This document shows, in pieces, positions 35,667 through 42,549 of a stretch of DNA of 64,000 bases; positions within the stretch are counted from its first letter, which is position 1; every line of letters begins with the position of its first letter. The translations under genes and the position numbers were made by a program. A model generated the notes under the pieces. It did no database searches. It was given only the letters and a program-made list of their open reading frames with translations, and had not been told where the DNA came from. Source of the stretch: an archaeon (lineage in GTDB: Archaea > Nanobdellota > Nanobdellia > Pacearchaeales > GW2011-AR1); the NCBI GenBank assembly GCA_018697295.1, contig JABHTJ010000002.1, forward strand, positions 154,027 to 218,026, in the 5' to 3' direction.

Positions 35667-36370
35667 TAGAGAATTAATTCCTGAATTTTAAATACTGAGA
35701 AAAGATAGTATGATGCAATTGCAAGCATAATTATTCCTGTGATTATATTAATTTTTCTTTTTTGATTTGTTAAAAATTTAATTATTTTTTGAGTTTTGTA
35801 TTGTGACATGTAAGAGAAAAGAAGTAATGGTGTTGCCATTCCGATTCCGAAGAGAACGAAATTAATGAGATTATTAATAAAGCTAATTGTTGAAGTGGAT
35901 ATTGCGAAGAGAATTACGAGGGAGGCTGGGTTGCAGGGGATTACGATTGCCCCGAAGAAAAGGCCGAAAAGAAAAGAAGTCTTCGTAGGGTTTGTTCCTG
36001 TTTTAATAGAATATTTGGGTAGAAATTTTGTAAAGTCTACATCGAATATAAGGAGGATACTTACAACTGCTAGAATTGCAAATGCTATTGGCGAGATTAT
36101 TCCAATTACATTTGTAAGAGATTCTTTTAAGATGAATGAAAAAATTAATCCTAATGTGAACATCGAAGTAATTATTCCGGCAGTTATTATCCATGCGAAT
36201 TTAATTATTTGTTTTCCCGTTTCTTTTGGATTTGGAGAAGTATTATTGCCTGTTGCAATTGACGCTAGATATGCTAGGAATCCTGGATATAGGGGAAGAA
36301 CGCACACTGCTGCGAGCGGTGCGATAATTCCTGCAAAAAATGACAACCAGTAATTTATGAGTATTTCCAT
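35666..36370 (-). CDS. CcdA/DsbD-like thiol:disulfide interchange membrane protein
   Basis: 234 residues with about six hydrophobic segments, starting with a LAAVCVLPLYPGFLAYL helix whose Cys-Pro turn is typical of CcdA. A second helix has VIPCNPASLVILF with the paired cysteine. CcdA moves reducing equivalents from cytoplasmic thioredoxin to external thiol proteins. The gene lies between the TlpA-like and DUF3179 genes on the same strand, supporting an outward thiol relay. Confidence 0.85.
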   Translation of the reverse strand: MEILINYWLSFFAGIIAPLAAVCVLPLYPGFLAYLASIATGNNTSPNPKETGKQIIKFAWIITAGIITSMFTLGLIFSFILKESLTNVIGIISPIAFAILAVVSILLIFDVDFTKFLPKYSIKTGTNPTKTSFLFGLFFGAIVIPCNPASLVILFAISTSTISFINNLINFVLFGIGMATPLLLFSYMSQYKTQKIIKFLTNQKRKINIITGIIMLAIASYYLFSVFKIQELIL

Positions 36371-36387
36371 AGTTATTTTGATTTAAT

Positions 36388-36957
36388 TTAACAAGAGGCA
36401 ATATGCTGAGCTAATTCTCCTGAATCTTTTACTCCGTTTTCGAGCAATTGGACATTTCCATCGGGGCAAATAATTATTGTTGGTGCTTGGGGGGCGTTTG
36501 CAACTGTTGGTCCAAATTCTTCAATGAGCTCTTTGGTTAGACTTACAGGAGAGACAGAGAAAAACCATTCAAACCCATTTTTTTCTGCATGGCCTTTTAC
36601 TTTTTCTTCGTCTTCGTTTGGGTCGATGTCAAGGGAAATATGGATTGAGTTATCTCCTGAATCTATTAATTTTTTTATTTCTTGCTGTTGTTTTCTACAC
36701 GTTGGGCACCAAACTGCAAATGTTTCTAAGATGATTACTTGGCCATCATAGTCACTTATTTTATATTCCTGGCTAGTTAGTGTGTCTTTTAGAGTTATAT
36801 CTCTCCAAGAAATTTCTTCATTATTTCCTTGAGTTATGGGCTCGTCAAATTCTCCAGAATATACATCTTCGTAAACATTATTGGGGAGGCTTGTCCAGAT
36901 AAAAATTGTTGCTGCCAATACTAGTACTGCAATGAATATTTTTCCTCTTGTTTTCAT
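36388..36957 (-). CDS. TlpA/ResA-like membrane-anchored thioredoxin
   Basis: 189 residues. One N-terminal membrane segment (IFIAVLVLAATIFIW) precedes a thioredoxin fold with the active site FAVWCPTCRKQQQEI and a cis-proline region in PQAPTIIICPDG. It would act outside the membrane, receiving electrons from the CcdA homologue 17 bp downstream. It is the first gene of the TlpA-CcdA-DUF3179-GH130 unit. Confidence 0.88.
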   Translation of the reverse strand: MKTRGKIFIAVLVLAATIFIWTSLPNNVYEDVYSGEFDEPITQGNNEEISWRDITLKDTLTSQEYKISDYDGQVIILETFAVWCPTCRKQQQEIKKLIDSGDNSIHISLDIDPNEDEEKVKGHAEKNGFEWFFSVSPVSLTKELIEEFGPTVANAPQAPTIIICPDGNVQLLENGVKDSGELAQHIASC

Positions 36958-37020
36958 GGTGAATCTCTTGTTAACATACGTTAACGTTTATTTATAAGTT
37001 TTTGGCAGTCGGTGTTAACC

Positions 37021-37830
37021 TTACTTAAACATTTTTTTATATTCGGGGACGATGTCTTTAGTAAACTTTTTCATGCCTTCAACTGTTTTGGAGTGTGAAA
37101 TTAATTTTTCAATTATTTTGAATGTAACTGTTGCAATATCTGCTCCTGCTGTTTCACATTCACGTAATTGTTTTTGGTTTCGAATACTTGCAGCTAGAAC
37201 TTCAGTTTTTATTTTTGATCGTTTAAAGTTAGTGCTAATTTTTTCAATTAAATTAACTCCTGAAATAATTCCCTTATCTTCTAATCTTTTTTTGTGTTTT
37301 TTGAATCCTTCCTTTGGAAAGTAATCGTTTTTTTCAAATTTGATTCTTCCCATTTCCCTAATGTAATCGTCCTCTCTTCCTACAAAGGGACTTACATAAT
37401 TTGCTCCAGCTTTTGCAGCGAGTGTTGCTTGCTCTGGTGTGAAAATTAGGGTGCAGTTTATCTTAATTTTTGATTTATGGAGTGTTTGAATTGCCTGTAT
37501 GCCGTCAGACTTCATGCTACAAGATTTTTGCAAGCAAGGGTTGATAGGAATTTTAACATAGACATTTCTTGAAATTTTATTAAATTTTTTGTGGAGAATT
37601 TTTCCTTCTCGGACCATTTCTTCATAATCTGTTCCAATAACTTCTAATGAAACGGGAATTGTTTTGCAAACTTTTAGAAGTTTTTTGATATATGTTTCAA
37701 GATTTTTTACTTTATATTTTTCAGCAGCTTTTTTTATGAGGGAAGGGTTAGTTGTAACACCCTCTAGAATTCCCCATGATTTCACTTTTTTGATTTCTTC
37801 AATATCTGCTGAGTCTAAGAATAATTTCAT
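37021..37830 (-). CDS. tal: Transaldolase (TalC/fructose-6-phosphate aldolase type)
   Basis: I use ATG 37830 (MKLFLDSADIEEIKK); the seven upstream residues in the track fall in a hairpin-rich leader. 269 residues show the FSA/TalC motifs LDSADIEEIK, GVTTNPSLI, NVYVKIPI with the Schiff-base lysine, NCTLIFTPEQATLAAKAGANYVSPFVGR, and AASIRN. It transfers a dihydroxyacetone unit in the non-oxidative pentose-phosphate pathway. It is longer than most TalC (about 215), owing to an insert and a longer tail. It lies downstream of trxB on the same strand. Confidence 0.9.
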   Translation of the reverse strand: MKLFLDSADIEEIKKVKSWGILEGVTTNPSLIKKAAEKYKVKNLETYIKKLLKVCKTIPVSLEVIGTDYEEMVREGKILHKKFNKISRNVYVKIPINPCLQKSCSMKSDGIQAIQTLHKSKIKINCTLIFTPEQATLAAKAGANYVSPFVGREDDYIREMGRIKFEKNDYFPKEGFKKHKKRLEDKGIISGVNLIEKISTNFKRSKIKTEVLAASIRNQKQLRECETAGADIATVTFKIIEKLISHSKTVEGMKKFTKDIVPEYKKMFK

Positions 37831-37837
37831 TAATTTC

Positions 37838-37929
37838 TTTCTTTTTGGCAAAAAGAAATTTCTCTTCCACCCAATTGGTGTGCCCCTGTTAGGGCAAAGT
37901 AGAAAAACTTATTCCAAAACTTTGTTTTG
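37838..37929 (-). ncRNA. Hairpin-rich leader between trxB and tal, candidate structured RNA
   Basis: Four hairpins follow one another in the 93-nt gap: CAAAAC/GTTTTG (37915-37929), TGCCC/GGGCA (37881-37896), CACC/GGTG (37868-37880) and a perfect 9-bp TTTCTTTTT/AAAAAGAAA stem (37838-37858) ending 8 nt before the tal ATG. The middle part is GC-richer than the neighbourhood. It may be a cis-regulatory leader, a processing site or a terminator plus leader. Confidence 0.45.
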
Positions 37930-37944
37930 ACATTTAATTCCATT

Positions 37945-38880
37945 TTATTCTCTTCTGATGTATTCGTATGCAGCGTAGCTTGCGGTACAGCCTTCTGCGA
38001 CACCCGTGATTAATTGTTTGAATGCACCGTCTGAAACATCTCCTGCTGCGAATACTCCCTTAAGGCTTGTTTGCGATAACTTATCTGTTATAATTTCTCC
38101 CGCTTTGTTTGTTTTTACTTTCATTTCCTTTGCTAAGTCTGAGAGGATGATATGGCCAATTGCTACAAAAACTGCACTTACTTTAAGATTTTTCGATTTT
38201 TTATATATTTTATCGAGAGTTATTTCTTCAACGACTTGTTTTCCCTTAATCTCTAAAACATTAGTATTGTTGATTACTTCAATTTTTTTGTTATCTTCTA
38301 CTCGTTTGAGATTAATTGGTTCTGGATGGATTTTTTCTCCTCGATAAATGATATAAACTTTTTCACAAGATTCTGCTAATACTAATGCATCTTTTGCTGC
38401 TGAATCTGAACCTCCTACAAGTGCAACTACTTTTCCCTTGAACAATGGTCCGTCGCAGAGTGCACAATAATTGACACCTTTGTTCTCAAATTCTTTACTC
38501 CCTGGAATATCTAACTTTCTCCATTTTGTTCCTGTCGCAAAAATAACTGCCTTTGCATTATATTTTTTCTTTTCTGCAGTTACAATAAATTTCTTTTCAG
38601 ATTTCTTTTCGACTTTTGAAACTGGTTCTTCTTTTATTGTTACTAGGTCGTATGAGCGTGCATGATCTTCAATTTTCTTTGCAAGTTCTGTTCCAGTTAA
38701 TTTTTGAAATCCGGGATAATTTTCAACTAAATTTGTTGTGGTAATCACCCCTCCTATTGGAAGTTCACTTCCTTGATTCTTTCCAAAGACAAGAGTTTTT
38801 TGTCCGAGCCTTGCCGCATACATTGCAGCTGCTAAACCTGTTCCTCCTGCCCCAATTATTATTATATCGTAGTTTTCCAT
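37945..38880 (-). CDS. trxB: Thioredoxin reductase
   Basis: 311 residues. FAD-binding DIIIIGAGGTGLAAAMYAARLG at the start, redox-active CALCDG pair in the middle, the NADPH-binding VALVGGSDSAAKDAL, and GVFAAGDVSDGAFKQLITGVAEG at the end are the complete low-molecular-weight TrxR layout. It passes electrons from NADPH to thioredoxin or glutaredoxin-like proteins; the small CPWC protein gene lies just upstream on the same strand. The usual CATC is CALC here. Confidence 0.95.
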   Translation of the reverse strand: MENYDIIIIGAGGTGLAAAMYAARLGQKTLVFGKNQGSELPIGGVITTTNLVENYPGFQKLTGTELAKKIEDHARSYDLVTIKEEPVSKVEKKSEKKFIVTAEKKKYNAKAVIFATGTKWRKLDIPGSKEFENKGVNYCALCDGPLFKGKVVALVGGSDSAAKDALVLAESCEKVYIIYRGEKIHPEPINLKRVEDNKKIEVINNTNVLEIKGKQVVEEITLDKIYKKSKNLKVSAVFVAIGHIILSDLAKEMKVKTNKAGEIITDKLSQTSLKGVFAAGDVSDGAFKQLITGVAEGCTASYAAYEYIRRE

Positions 38881-38905
38881 TTTAAAAAATTATTTTAAAG
38901 TTTTG

Positions 38906-39136
38906 TTAAAGCTTGAGAGCGCTTTTTAATTTCGCCTCATCAAATCCTGTGACGATCGTTCCATTTGCATCAATTACTGGAACTCCCATTTGACCGGATT
39001 TATCCATCATTTCTTTTGCTTTCTTTTCGTCGCTACTTACATCTACATTCTTGAAAGAAACTTTGTTCTCTTTTAGAAATGCTTTCACTTTTTTGCACCA
39101 AGGACAAGTTGGTGTTGAATATACTGTTACTGCCAT
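38906..39136 (-). CDS. Glutaredoxin-like small redox protein
   Basis: 76 residues with a YSTPTCPWCKKVKAFL active site (CPWC), a GVPVIDANG cis-proline loop and a GFDEAKLKSAL helix, as in NrdH/glutaredoxin-like proteins. A clear AAAGGAGGTAAT ribosome site lies before the ATG. It is directly upstream of trxB, so it is a likely partner of that reductase. Confidence 0.9.
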   Translation of the reverse strand: MAVTVYSTPTCPWCKKVKAFLKENKVSFKNVDVSSDEKKAKEMMDKSGQMGVPVIDANGTIVTGFDEAKLKSALKL

Positions 39137-39228
39137 TATTACCTCCTTTTGATTAGTTAAACTAATTAGTTACTCAAGTGTATCTTTGCTTTTATACTTT
39201 TTGGAAACTGTGTTGACAAAATTTAGAT

Positions 39229-39861
39229 TTATTTAATCAAACTTTTTAATTTTCTAATCCCTGATGAAATGCTTTTTTCTTTTTTTAGAAATGAGCCTGA
39301 GATAAAGTAGTTTGCTCCCGCTTCTTTTGCTTTTGAAATTGTCTTATCGTTTATTCCTCCGTCAACTTCAATTATTAGTTTTGGATATTTCTTGCGAAGC
39401 TGTGTTACTTTTTTTAGTGTCGATGGGATGAATTTTGCTCCATACTTTCCTGGATGAACGCTCATTACAGTTATCATATCTATTTTAGGAATGTAACGAG
39501 AAATTTTTGCGATTGGTGTTAGTGGTTTTATTGCGATTCCAACTTTTTTCTTTTTTGAGCTGATAAGTTTGATTATTTCGTTAGGGTTTTTTGTTGACTC
39601 AATGTGAAAAATAATAGTGTTTACTTTTTTGTAATTACTCTCTATCCAGATTTTTGGACCTTTTACCATTAAATGTGCTTCAACTTTTTGTTTTAATTTT
39701 GGAAGTTTAAAATCAAAGTCAAGAGAAGAATTTTTTACGAACTTTTTGTCCATTACATCTAGCTGGATTCTATTAGATTTATTTTTTACTTTCTTTATTA
39801 TTTTATCCAATGCTTTTTGGTTTTTTGCGATTACCGAAGGGATGATTTCTTGCTTCACCAT
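39229..39861 (-). CDS. rpe: Ribulose-phosphate 3-epimerase
   Basis: 210 residues. IIPSVIAKN, IQLDVMDKKFVKN, VEAHLMVKGP, VMSVHPGKYGAKFIPSTL and EVDGGINDKTI follow the Rpe barrel in order, with the metal-binding His/Asp residues present. It converts ribulose-5-phosphate to xylulose-5-phosphate. It is the last gene of an SIS-rpiB-rpe unit with 1-nt gaps. Confidence 0.93.
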   Translation of the reverse strand: MVKQEIIPSVIAKNQKALDKIIKKVKNKSNRIQLDVMDKKFVKNSSLDFDFKLPKLKQKVEAHLMVKGPKIWIESNYKKVNTIIFHIESTKNPNEIIKLISSKKKKVGIAIKPLTPIAKISRYIPKIDMITVMSVHPGKYGAKFIPSTLKKVTQLRKKYPKLIIEVDGGINDKTISKAKEAGANYFISGSFLKKEKSISSGIRKLKSLIK

Positions 39862-39862
39862 T

Positions 39863-40345
39863 TTATTTTTTCGAAGACAATTTTTCTATTTTTTTTAATC
39901 TTCTTTTGTGGCGAGTGTCGTTGCTGAACGGGGTTTGTAACCAAACTGTAATCGCTCTTTTGACTAAATTTTCATCCATGAAGAATGCTCCGAGAGACAA
40001 TACATTTGAATTATTGTGTTCTCTGGATAATTTTAAGATTTTTTCTGGCGGTGAAGATCCATAGTAAAGTGCGGTTCTAATTTTTGGAACCCTATTTGCT
40101 GCGATTACTTCTCCTTGGCCTGAACCTGCAATGATTATTCCTCTGTTGTTAGGATTTTTAGCTACGAGTTTTGCCATAGGAATTACATAGTCTGGATAAT
40201 CGTCATTTGGATCCGAATTAAATGGGCCTACGTCTTCTACTTTGAATCCTTTTTTTTCAAGCCATGGCTTTATCTTTTCTTTTATTTTGAAACCTGCGTG
40301 ATCTCCTGAAAGATATATTTTCTTTATTTTAATTTTTTGTTTCAT
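39863..40345 (-). CDS. rpiB: Ribose-5-phosphate isomerase B (Glu-type active site)
   Basis: 160 residues of the RpiB/LacAB family: SGDHAGFKIKEKIKPWL, DVGPFNSDPNDDYPDY, then IIAGSGQGEVIAANRVPKIRTALYY. The loop lacks the cysteine used by E. coli RpiB, but has a glutamate (GQGE) at the place used by mycobacterial-type RpiB, so it should be active. It interconverts ribulose-5-phosphate and ribose-5-phosphate. It lies between rpe and the SIS gene. Confidence 0.92.
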   Translation of the reverse strand: MKQKIKIKKIYLSGDHAGFKIKEKIKPWLEKKGFKVEDVGPFNSDPNDDYPDYVIPMAKLVAKNPNNRGIIIAGSGQGEVIAANRVPKIRTALYYGSSPPEKILKLSREHNNSNVLSLGAFFMDENLVKRAITVWLQTPFSNDTRHKRRLKKIEKLSSKK

Positions 40346-40346
40346 T

Positions 40347-41294
40347 TTATTCTACTATTGGTTTAATCTCTGATTTAAATATTTTGGAAATATCTTGGGT
40401 ATACCTTACAATATTTTCTTTGAAATAAGGTTTTTTTGCTTTTTGGATTTTTCCGATTATAAAATAGCTAACTGCCATCATTGTTGCGTAATCTGCACCT
40501 TTTGGAAGTGGAATATTGAGGCGATTTTTGCCGTAGGTTTTATTTTTTTCTCCGAAGCTGATGAACAATTCCTTTGATGGGACAAGTGTTGTTGCATGTT
40601 TTACGTATTCGAGTGTTTCAACATCTCTTGCGACAACTCGACCAAAGAGTTCAATGAATTTTACTTGGAGCATACGAACAATTCCAGAAAATTTTGTCGG
40701 TACTATGATATAGTATTTGTCATACTTTTTGAAGTTAGGTAGTTTTATCTTATTTGTATTATTTTGAATATAGTTTAGAATCTTTCTTGGACTTTCGTTG
40801 GTTTTTCCTAAAATCATCCCAATATAGGTTGAGGTATTGTAGGTATATGGTTCTCGTTGTTTTGGAAAAACATATTCGTCGTAAGGATGTTTTTTATCGA
40901 GGAATTTTTCTGCAGGTGCAGTTTTTTCATTAGTAATAAGTGTTACGTGCTTTTTGTAATTCTTAGAAATCTTGGCAATTATTGGAGCGTGTTTTGCTCC
41001 TGAAGCTGAAATTAAAACTACTCCATCAATTGATTTTATGTTTTTTAATTTTTCTTCAAAATTAGATTCGCTTGCAAAAATTGCATCTCTATTTTCGAAA
41101 ATTATTCTTCCTGTCGCCTCCGCATTCCCTGAACCGACGACTAATGGTTTTTCGTAAGGGACGATTATCGACTGTAGCTTCTCCTTTGAGAAAAGTTCTA
41201 ATGCTCCAAGTACACAAGTATCTAAGTCTGGAATATTTTTTAGAGAAAAACTTTGCATTATGTCGTAGTTAGGACTAAGATTTTTTTTCACCAT
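40347..41294 (-). CDS. SIS-domain sugar isomerase-like protein
   Basis: 315 residues. The N-terminal half has a SIS-type sugar-phosphate binding pattern (PLVVGSGNAEATGRIIF, GVVLISASGAKHAPIIAKI). The length is that of archaeal bifunctional phosphoglucose/phosphomannose isomerases, but the typical SGxTxET loop reads SASGAKHAP. It might isomerise a sugar phosphate feeding the pentose-phosphate route. It is first in a three-gene unit with rpiB and rpe. Exact activity unknown. Confidence 0.65.
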   Translation of the reverse strand: MVKKNLSPNYDIMQSFSLKNIPDLDTCVLGALELFSKEKLQSIIVPYEKPLVVGSGNAEATGRIIFENRDAIFASESNFEEKLKNIKSIDGVVLISASGAKHAPIIAKISKNYKKHVTLITNEKTAPAEKFLDKKHPYDEYVFPKQREPYTYNTSTYIGMILGKTNESPRKILNYIQNNTNKIKLPNFKKYDKYYIIVPTKFSGIVRMLQVKFIELFGRVVARDVETLEYVKHATTLVPSKELFISFGEKNKTYGKNRLNIPLPKGADYATMMAVSYFIIGKIQKAKKPYFKENIVRYTQDISKIFKSEIKPIVE

Positions 41295-41359
41295 CTTTAT
41301 TTTATTAACTGGAAGCAGTATTTAATAATTTTGGTTTCTGAAGGAGAAAATTTGTAATA

Positions 41360-41400
41360 ATAAAAAAATAAAAATTGAATAAATCTAAATAGATTTATTC
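41360..41400 (-). terminator. Hairpin plus poly-T terminator after the RRM gene
   Basis: A perfect 11-bp inverted repeat (GAATAAATCTA at 41377-41387 with TAGATTTATTC at 41390-41400) overlaps the RRM stop codon. On the minus strand it is followed by T-rich TTTTTATTTTTTTATTATT, like an intrinsic terminator. Confidence 0.6.
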
Positions 41401-41727
41401 GTTTGATTGAGCGTCTTCGATAGCTTCTGCGTCTGCCATTGGAGCTTCTGATGATTCTCCTCTTGGAGCTCGGTCATCGTCTCGTGGAGTCATTGGACGA
41501 GCTTCGTTAACATTTAATGCTCTTCCTTCGATTTCCTTTTGATCCATATCGGCCATTGCCTTTTTAGCTGAGTCTTCATCGTTGATTGTTACAAATCCAA
41601 ATCCTTTTGATCTTTTAGAAAATTTGTCTACAATTACGTTTGCTTCATCAACTCCGTAGCTTTCGAATAATGCCGCTAGTGCTTTATCATCAATACTCCA
41701 GGCTAAATTACCTACATATAATTTCAT
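41395..41727 (-). CDS. RRM-domain RNA-binding protein
   Basis: 110 residues. One RNA-recognition motif fills residues 1-80, with RNP2 as LYVGNL (3-8) and RNP1 as KGFGFVTI (41-48). An acidic, disordered tail (ESSEAPMADAEAIEDAQSNE) follows. It resembles small single-RRM proteins of bacteria and plant organelles, which bind single-stranded RNA and often respond to cold. RRM proteins are rare in archaea, so transfer is possible. The ATG is preceded by a GGGAGGA ribosome site. Confidence 0.93.
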   Translation of the reverse strand: MKLYVGNLAWSIDDKALAALFESYGVDEANVIVDKFSKRSKGFGFVTINDEDSAKKAMADMDQKEIEGRALNVNEARPMTPRDDDRAPRGESSEAPMADAEAIEDAQSNE

Positions 41728-42056
41728 ATTTATTTATCCTCCCGTGATTTAATTGTAAATTGCATTCTTAGAAACATTCCTTATATCCTTGAATTTCTTA
41801 CTGATTTTGATTATTTAAAGGTTTGTAATTAGTTGGCTTTGTGTAAAAAGTCTAGTTAATGACTCACTTTATACACAAAAATCTCAAGAATATATAATTT
41901 AGGCATATAATTTTTTTAATTTTCCATTATAATTAATTCTTATATGAAAATGTATCTGGTTACGATTATCTATCGCCTTCTCGGCAGTTTCTTCGTCCGG
42001 GAAGGTTAATTCAGCTTTTAATTTGAAGGACTCATAAGAGTTTAATTGGAAAGGTA
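41728..42056. other. Gene-poor stretch: RRM upstream region and left end of mobile element
   Basis: Bases 41728-41825 hold the RRM leader and promoter. 41826-41834 is the target duplication and 41835 onward the left end of the mobile element, with its hairpin-like end. A minus-strand frame in 41899-42102 is described separately. Confidence 0.5.
41826..41834 (+). repeat. 9-bp target-site duplication, left copy
   Basis: TAATTAGTT is repeated exactly at 42541-42549, immediately outside the terminal inverted repeats. Confidence 0.8.
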
Positions 42057-42102
42057 TTGAAAGAATATAAAGAAATGGATTTTTTGCATGAAAGAAGTGC
42101 AA
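41899..42102 (-). pseudogene. Possible degenerate or small coding fragment inside the mobile element
   Basis: A 67-codon minus frame has no ATG (TTG start), yet its C-terminal 40 residues look protein-like (KLKAELTFPDEETAEKAI) and are encoded by locally GC-richer codons. It overlaps the HEPN ORF head-to-head if that starts at 42057. It may be a remnant of a partner gene. I cannot assign a family. Confidence 0.3.
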
Positions 42103-42506
42103 TGATAATAAAAAAGAGGCTAGCAGTGGTTGAATTTGTTCACGGGTTAGAATTAATTCTCAAAGCAATTCTAATAAGAAAAGGTTATTGTATCTATAAA
42201 TTCAAGAACAATAAGATATTCAAGAATAATGAAAAAATTGAAAGACTTGTATCCTCTGATAGGACTATAGAGCTAGAAGGTGTCATAAAATTCTTTAAGA
42301 AAGAATATCCAGAGCTTTCTTTTAATCTAGTTGATAAGTTGAGAGTTCTTAGAAATCAGATTACTCACAAAGGCACGGAAATAAGTGAAAAGAAAAGGGA
42401 TTATTTTATTGGTGCCATAAATTGCTTAATTGAGGTTTATGAAAAAGAAGATATAAGAAATAGAAAATTCCTTGGAATTATTAGGCAGGCAAAATTAGAT
42501 ATTTGA
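42057..42506 (+). CDS. HEPN-domain protein carried by the mobile element
   Basis: 149 residues, all helical. The C-terminal helix carries LRVLRNQITHKGTEIS, which fits the HEPN ribonuclease motif RxxxxH (RNQITH), and the N-terminal helix VEFVHGLELILKAILIRKG fits the first HEPN helix. HEPN proteins are metal-independent RNases in toxin-antitoxin, abortive-infection and CRISPR systems, or nucleotide-binding partners. The start may also be ATG 42075 or 42102. The gene lies wholly inside the element and ends at the inner right repeat. Activity is inferred only from the motif. Confidence 0.65.
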   Translation: MKEYKEMDFLHERSAMIIKKRLAVVEFVHGLELILKAILIRKGYCIYKFKNNKIFKNNEKIERLVSSDRTIELEGVIKFFKKEYPELSFNLVDKLRVLRNQITHKGTEISEKKRDYFIGAINCLIEVYEKEDIRNRKFLGIIRQAKLDI

Positions 42507-42540
42507 CTTTATACACAGAAGCCACTTAATCCACAAAGCC

Positions 42541-42549
42541 TAATTAGTT
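42541..42549 (+). repeat. 9-bp target-site duplication, right copy
   Basis: Exact copy of TAATTAGTT at 41826-41834. It contains the TAA stop (minus strand) of the permease gene, so the insertion occurred right at the permease 3' end. Confidence 0.8.

Larger units (their letters stand above)
41835..42540 (+). mobile_element. 706-bp TIR element with HEPN cargo and 9-bp target duplication
   Basis: The element begins GGCTTTGTGTAAAAAGT and ends with ACTTAATCCACAAAGCC, inverted repeats with a perfect 9-bp outer core (GGCTTTGTG/CACAAAGCC). It is flanked by exact 9-bp duplications TAATTAGTT. Each end carries a second copy of the end motif: ACTTTATACACAAA at 41866-41879 on the left, and ACTTTATACACAGAAGCC at 42506-42523 on the right. 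These look like transposase-binding sites. No transposase is encoded; the one convincing ORF is a HEPN protein whose stop touches the right inner repeat. It is therefore a non-autonomous element. The right duplication contains the stop codon of the permease gene. Confidence 0.82.

Noticed and set aside
35865-36353. 162-aa plus-strand ORF opposite the CcdA-like gene
   Set aside because: Shadow of the membrane protein on the other strand, whose helices and paired cysteines are clear.
41899-42102. Minus-strand 67-codon frame as a confident gene with weak Pcc1 resemblance
   Set aside because: It has only a TTG start, no ATG, and overlaps the HEPN ORF head-to-head; kept only as a low-confidence possible fragment.
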